Part shown: piece by piece, positions 61,613 to 64,000 of the stretch
How the letters are laid out: each line of letters starts with the position of its first letter
Position numbering within the stretch: the first letter of the stretch is position 1
Assembly (NCBI GenBank): GCA_013365365.1
Contig: JABVXU010000025.1
Span: 186,001-250,000, forward strand
Source: Cruorifilaria tuberocauda
Lineage: Eukaryota > Nematoda > Chromadorea > Rhabditida > Onchocercidae
DNA: 64,000 bases
Direction: 5' to 3'
The notes under the pieces: generated by a model
The model's input: only the letters and a program-made list of their open reading frames with translations
What the model was told of the DNA's origin: nothing
The model's database searches: none
Position numbers and translations under genes: made by a program

Positions 61613-63972
61613 ATGGTAAGGGATGTCTTGTGGAAACGCATAAAAGGGCAAATCCATAACTGCTTCCATTCCGGTGCAAACAATCTGTCGCCGAGAACGG
61701 TGCGTTTCCATACATTTAAATAGTATAAAAATGAAAGAAAGAAGTTTGGTGGGAAAATCGTTTCTTATTATTGAAGTTTGAATTGGAAAATCCTAATTTA
61801 ATTGTTGTTAGAGTTATTCATTTTTGCAAATATATAGTTATTAAAAATGTTAGACATGTACAAAGTTGCTGTGATGTTAGGATCGGAATATATTACCGAT
61901 TTACCGAAATTATTTGTCGATTTATCGAAAGTATTTACCAATTTGTGCAGTTTTCCCTTGGCAAACAAATATCGACAGCAGCATTGGTGAAGATAATGAT
62001 ACAGTCTGTTTGGCCAAAAGGGAATTGGAAAATTCGACGACTTTATATCTATTCTATGGTTCTTCTCATTGTGGCAAAAGTAAGCTGAAATACTCTAACT
62101 GCTTTTCATCATTTTCATTTTATGAAAACGATCAGTTTCCGAATTAAAAATTTTCCACTTCCAGGTTGTTAGTAGCTCTAATACTCATTCACTATTGCAG
62201 GTGCTAAATGTCTATGTACCGTTCCTGTTGAAGAATATAATTAATTATTACAATGAGCTGGTACCAACCGACCTTCAGCTGTCAGCTACTAGTTATAGTG
62301 ACATGTTTGGAATAGCGGCATTTTCAATTATTGTAACTTGTGTGTTTTATGTGATATATGTTCTTGATAATAAACTGATAATTTTTTAAATATTTTGAAG
62401 ACTGAGAACAGATTTTTTGAATTCGGTAAGTGCAAAATTTTTCTGTCGGCGAATAATCGGATTGGGATGAGTTTTTTTGTACAAATGAAATTAGTTTATT
62501 ATAATCAATACATATTACAGATGGTGCCGCACGTTGTGGTTCTGCATTGTTTAATGAACTTCGAAATGCAGTATTTGCACGCGTCGCACAGTATAATATT
62601 CGTAGCATTGCGCGGCAAATTTTCCTTCACCTGCATTCTTTGGATTTATCGTTTCATCTAAGCCGTCAAACGGGTGCTATGTCGAAAGCAATAGATCGAG
62701 GTACTCGGGGTATGGCATTCGTACAAAGTGCACTGGTTTTTAATGTGGTGCCCACTGTGATTGAAGTTGCCATGGTCTCAGGATTGCTGGTGAGACAGTT
62801 TAAGAAGTTTAAAATATATCTATCTTATTGGGTTGTCATTATACTCTAACGTTTACAACTCGCTTTTTTCCAGTTCGTCAATTGTGGCCCATCGTTTACA
62901 TTTGCAACATTAAGTTGTCTTTCAACTTATACTATTGCAACGTTAGGAATCACTAAGTGGAGGACCAAATTCCGCCAACAGATGAATCAGGCCGATAATG
63001 ATGCAAGCAATCGTGCTATCGACTCATTAATCAATTATGAAACTGTGAAGGTAGTTGTCAATTTTTCTGTAAATTCTTCAGTGAACAACTGAAAAATGCT
63101 CGATTTTTATGATTTATAAAACAAATAAGTCATTATTTCAGTATTTCAACAATGAAAATTTTGAAGCAGATCGGTACGATTTTTTTCTGAGGAAATACGA
63201 AATAGCAGCATTAAAGACGAGCACATCGTTGGCACTTTTGAATTTTACACAAAATGCAATATTTAGCGGTGGTCTTGTGGCTGTCATGTGTTTAGCAGCA
63301 GCAGAAATTCAAAAAGGTAATATTGTTTTAAAAATTATTCTAATTTGAGAAATTATAATGTTTTTATGCTGTGCTTACTTCTGTGTGGTTTATTCTGTAA
63401 GCTAATACTGCGAAGAAGAATGAAACCATGTGTTAAGAAGTGAACTCGTTGATAAATTTATAGAGTTTTAAATGGTTTCATTCTTCGTACTTCTTTTTAA
63501 ATTTTTTGATAGCGGAAAATTTTTCAGGTACGATGAATGTCGGCGATCTCGTCCTCGCTAATACGTTGTTGTTCCAGTTGTCAGTGCCATTAAATTTTCT
63601 TGGTACGGTATATCGGGAAATAAAGCAAGGTTTGGTGGATATGCAGTTAATGTTCTCATTACTGTATTTAAAGAGCAGTATAGCTGTAAGTTTCTTTAAT
63701 AATGCATATTGTTATTTTTTCAAGATGCACGTTACTGGTTTGTTACAAAGATTAAACGAACCTTTTGTTTTTTCCAACATCTTTGCTCTCTTATGACATA
63801 CATGAAATTTTTGAATTAATAGAATACTACATTTAAGGAGAAACCGAATGCTCCACCTTTGAAAGTTGATGTGGGAAATTCATCTATATCATTTCGAAAT
63901 GTCACATTTGGTTATCTTCCGGGACAATACATATTGAAAGGCTTAAATTTGGATATTCCTTCAGGTAAAAAG
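61613..63972 (+). CDS. abtm-1: mitochondrial half-ABC transporter ABCB7, 5' exons, continues past the right edge
   Basis: Inner-membrane exporter needed for cytosolic Fe-S cluster assembly and iron balance. Eight exons join in phase: 61613-61699, 61951-62079, 62201-62339, 62521-62789, 62874-63050, 63142-63316, 63528-63685 and 63823-63972. Exon 1 is a basic, mitochondrial-type presequence ([18 protein letters not shown]). Then comes the six-helix transmembrane region with strong ABCB7 signatures: [66 protein letters not shown]. Exon 8 begins the nucleotide-binding domain ([20 protein letters not shown]) and ends just before the Walker A loop. Missing: Walker A/B and the signature motif, all beyond 64000. 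An acceptor (AATTTGTAG) 38 bases before the ATG suits trans-splicing. Confidence 0.93.
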
Positions 63973-64000
63973 GTATGATTCATTTGGTCAAGTTTGTTAT

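Noticed and set aside
61771..62147. Plus-strand frames overlapping ABCB7 intron 1 and exon 2
   Set aside because: Only the 61951-62079 part matches ABCB7; the rest reads through intron sequence.

Overview
The window looks like nuclear DNA from a filarial-type parasitic nematode. It is very AT-rich. Genes are broken into many short exons with GT..AG introns and TTTTCAG-like acceptors. Several genes have an acceptor only a few bases before the start ATG, as expected for spliced-leader trans-splicing. The proteins resemble nematode orthologues. No bacterial, phage or plasmid features were seen. All exon models below were built by hand from reading frame, splice consensus, phase and remembered family sequences; no database search was run.

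Layout, left to right. (1) 1-1852, minus: the 5' part of a CSPG4-like membrane proteoglycan gene (laminin-G domain, then CSPG repeats), running off the left edge. (2) 3871-4378, plus: a small heat-shock protein pseudogene that still has a clean heat-shock element array and TATA-like box. (3) 6062-9154, minus: an intact cysteine glutathione peroxidase with an upstream exon that could give a mitochondrial form, followed at 9646-10690 by a decayed tandem copy. (4) 14829-15997, plus: a TOX-family HMG-box gene preceded by a CAA/CAG tract. (5) 17273-17630: fragment of an unidentified one-pass membrane protein gene. (6) 20484-33030, minus: a complete 34-exon BIG1/BIG2-type Arf-GEF (agef-1), whose spliced length is a multiple of three (1656 aa), with two GC-AG introns. 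(7) 36143-36473: an unidentified coding-like exon. (8) 38348-42386, plus: a small secreted protein with one LDL-receptor class A module (HEN-1/Jelly-belly-like architecture). (9) 44186-44250: an isolated miRNA-precursor-like hairpin. (10) 45271-54526, plus: RBBP6 (DWNN, zinc knuckle, RING/U-box, SR and charged tail), 19 exons, with an apparent one-base deletion in exon 8. (11) 55649-58631, minus: an unassigned zinc-finger/nuclear-type protein. (12) 61613 to the right edge, plus: the 5' part of the mitochondrial half-ABC transporter ABCB7 (abtm-1).

There is no operon-like functional cluster. Two genes share a theme, mitochondria and redox: the glutathione peroxidase with a possible mitochondrial isoform and ABCB7, which exports an Fe-S/glutathione-linked compound. 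They are 52 kb apart and this is probably coincidence. The most unusual items are the sHSP pseudogene with preserved promoter, the dual-start peroxidase plus its decayed copy, the intergenic hairpin, and the RBBP6 exon 8 frameshift.
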